NCBI RefSeq assembly: GCF_016907495.1
Contig: NZ_JAFBCC010000001.1
Coordinates: 3,348,001-3,412,000 of the forward strand
DNA: 64,000 bases
Direction of reading: 5' to 3'
Source of the DNA: Arthrobacter tumbae
GTDB lineage: Bacteria > Actinomycetota > Actinomycetes > Actinomycetales > Micrococcaceae
The notes under the pieces are model-generated. The model was given only the letters and a program-made list of their open reading frames with translations, did no database searches and was not told where the DNA came from. Of this stretch, positions 62,993-64,000 are shown in pieces; position 1 is the first letter of the stretch, and every line of letters begins with the position of its first letter. The position numbers and the translations under genes were made by a program.

Positions 62993-64000
62993 GTGGCAGA
63001 TCCAGCAACGTACCGCCCGAAGGCCGGCGAGATCCCTCAAGATCCCGGGGTGTATCGGTTTCGGGACCCGCATCGGCGGGTTGTGTACGTCGGCAAGGCG
63101 AAGAACCTTCGCTCAAGGCTTAACTCCTACTTTGCCAACCCCCAGGGGTTGATGCCGCGCACCCGGGCCATGGTCCACACTGCGGCGAGCGTTGAGTGGA
63201 CAGTCGTCGGCAGCGAGCTCGAGGCGCTCCAATTGGAGTACACCTGGATCAAGGAATTCAATCCGCGCTTCAATGTGATGTTCCGCGACGACAAGTCCTA
63301 CCCCTACCTGGCAGTCACGCTGGGGGAGAAGTACCCCCGGGTCCAAGTCATGCGCGGTGACCGGCGCAAGGACACCCGCTACTTTGGTCCGTTCTACCCG
63401 GCGAAGGCGATCCGGGAAACGGTCGACACCCTGCTTCGCGTATTCCCGGTCCGCACCTGCAGCGCCGGTGTGTTCAAGCGCGCTGAACGCTCCGGGCGGC
63501 CGTGCCTGCTCGGTTACATCGACAAGTGCTCCGCACCCTGCGTCGGACGCATCTCGCCGGAGGACCACCGCGAGCTCGCGGTCCAGTTCTGTGACTTCAT
63601 GTCCGGGCAGGCCGGCCGATTCGTCCGGGAACTCGAACAGAAGATGTCCGCTGCCGTCGCCGAACTCGATTATGAGTCGGCCGCGCGCGTCCGCGATGAC
63701 ATCGCCGCGCTGAAAAGGGTTTTTGAACGCAACACCGTCGTACTCAGCGAAGACACCGACGCTGACGTCTTCGCCCTTGCCGAGGATGAACTCGAAGCCG
63801 CAGTCCAGGTTTTCCACGTGCGTGGGGGAAGGATCCGGGGCCAGCGCGGATGGATGGTGGAAAAGGTGGAGGACATGACCACCGCGGATCTCGTCGAGCA
63901 CCTCCTGCAGCAGGTTTACGGCGAGGGCAACAGCAGCAACAACCGCATTCCGCGGGAAGTCCTCGTTCCCCAGATGCCGAGCAACGAGGATCAGATGCGG
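62993..64000 (+). CDS. uvrC: Excinuclease ABC subunit C (N-terminal part)
   Basis: The nuclease that makes both incisions in excision repair. The first 336 residues are visible; the gene runs off the right edge. It starts [19 protein letters not shown]. The GIY-YIG nuclease domain contains [25 protein letters not shown] (3' incision). A Cys-containing region follows ([31 protein letters not shown]), then the UVR domain ([20 protein letters not shown]) that contacts UvrB. The RNase H-like 5' nuclease and HhH domains are beyond the window. Confidence 0.95.
   Translation, partial: MADPATYRPKAGEIPQDPGVYRFRDPHRRVVYVGKAKNLRSRLNSYFANPQGLMPRTRAMVHTAASVEWTVVGSELEALQLEYTWIKEFNPRFNVMFRDDKSYPYLAVTLGEKYPRVQVMRGDRRKDTRYFGPFYPAKAIRETVDTLLRVFPVRTCSAGVFKRAERSGRPCLLGYIDKCSAPCVGRISPEDHRELAVQFCDFMSGQAGRFVRELEQKMSAAVAELDYESAARVRDDIAALKRVFERNTVVLSEDTDADVFALAEDELEAAVQVFHVRGGRIRGQRGWMVEKVEDMTTADLVEHLLQQVYGEGNSSNNRIPREVLVPQMPSNEDQMR

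Noticed and set aside
1..64000. Mobile elements, prophage, CRISPR array or a typical defence island
   Set aside because: No transposase, integrase, phage structural gene, repeat-spacer array or restriction-modification gene is visible. Gene content is core, and codon use looks uniform by eye.

Overview
The window is a dense, GC-rich bacterial chromosome segment of core metabolic and information-processing genes. Gene order and families point to an actinobacterium of the Micrococcaceae, most likely Arthrobacter or a close relative. Supporting signs are ruvB-yajC-secD-secF-rel, the CoaE-GrpB fusion, an ANTAR regulator next to pyk, an Eis-type acetyltransferase, many GTG starts, and several genes whose -10 hexamer lies 6-8 nt before the start codon (leaderless-type transcripts). 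I see no insertion sequence, prophage, integrase or CRISPR array, and no gap without a gene longer than 300 bp.

Layout. 1-6301: end of ruvB, the Sec accessory genes yajC-secD-secF and the (p)ppGpp enzyme rel. 6298-9457 (minus): an AbiEi-like protein, a DUF349 protein and a membrane-anchored cyclophilin. 9665-14144: hisS and aspS on either side of a minus-strand amino-acid permease. 14171-17960: an FMN riboswitch followed by the full riboflavin operon ribD-ribE-ribB-ribA-ribH. 18044-21168: hisE, hisG, hisF and hisI, interrupted by a minus-strand TIGR03085-type gene. 21245-27867: trpE, two small membrane-protein genes, trpC, trpB, trpA and lgt. 28136-35736: glutamate synthase gltB-gltD and pyk. 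35838-36690: a PdtaR-like antiterminator (minus) and tRNA-Leu(CAA). 36762-43840: LysE exporter, thioesterase (minus), polA, Eis-like acetyltransferase and rpsA with a long structured leader. 43932-52175: rlmG/rsmC-like methyltransferase and yigZ (minus), coaE-grpB, uvrB, an unusual membrane hydrolase, and terC behind a manganese-type riboswitch. 52252-58528: prolyl aminopeptidase, GNAT acetyltransferase and Ski2-like helicase (minus), tam-like methyltransferase, MBL hydrolase (minus) and a GntR regulator. 58600-64000: uvrA behind LexA-like boxes, HAD phosphatase, plsC, and the start of uvrC, which runs off the right edge.

How the parts fit together. All three UvrABC excision subunits are here but dispersed (uvrB, uvrA, uvrC), with polA and ruvB nearby. 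Amino-acid supply is covered by partial his and trp clusters and GOGAT; hisA, hisB, hisC, hisD and hisH, and trpD, trpF and trpG, must be elsewhere. The most interesting non-coding signals are the Mn riboswitch before terC, the candidate rpsA leader RNA, palindromes in the gltB leader, the SOS boxes at uvrA, and a perfect 22-bp inverted repeat after rpsA. The least explained protein is the membrane-embedded serine-hydrolase-like product of 49187-50959.
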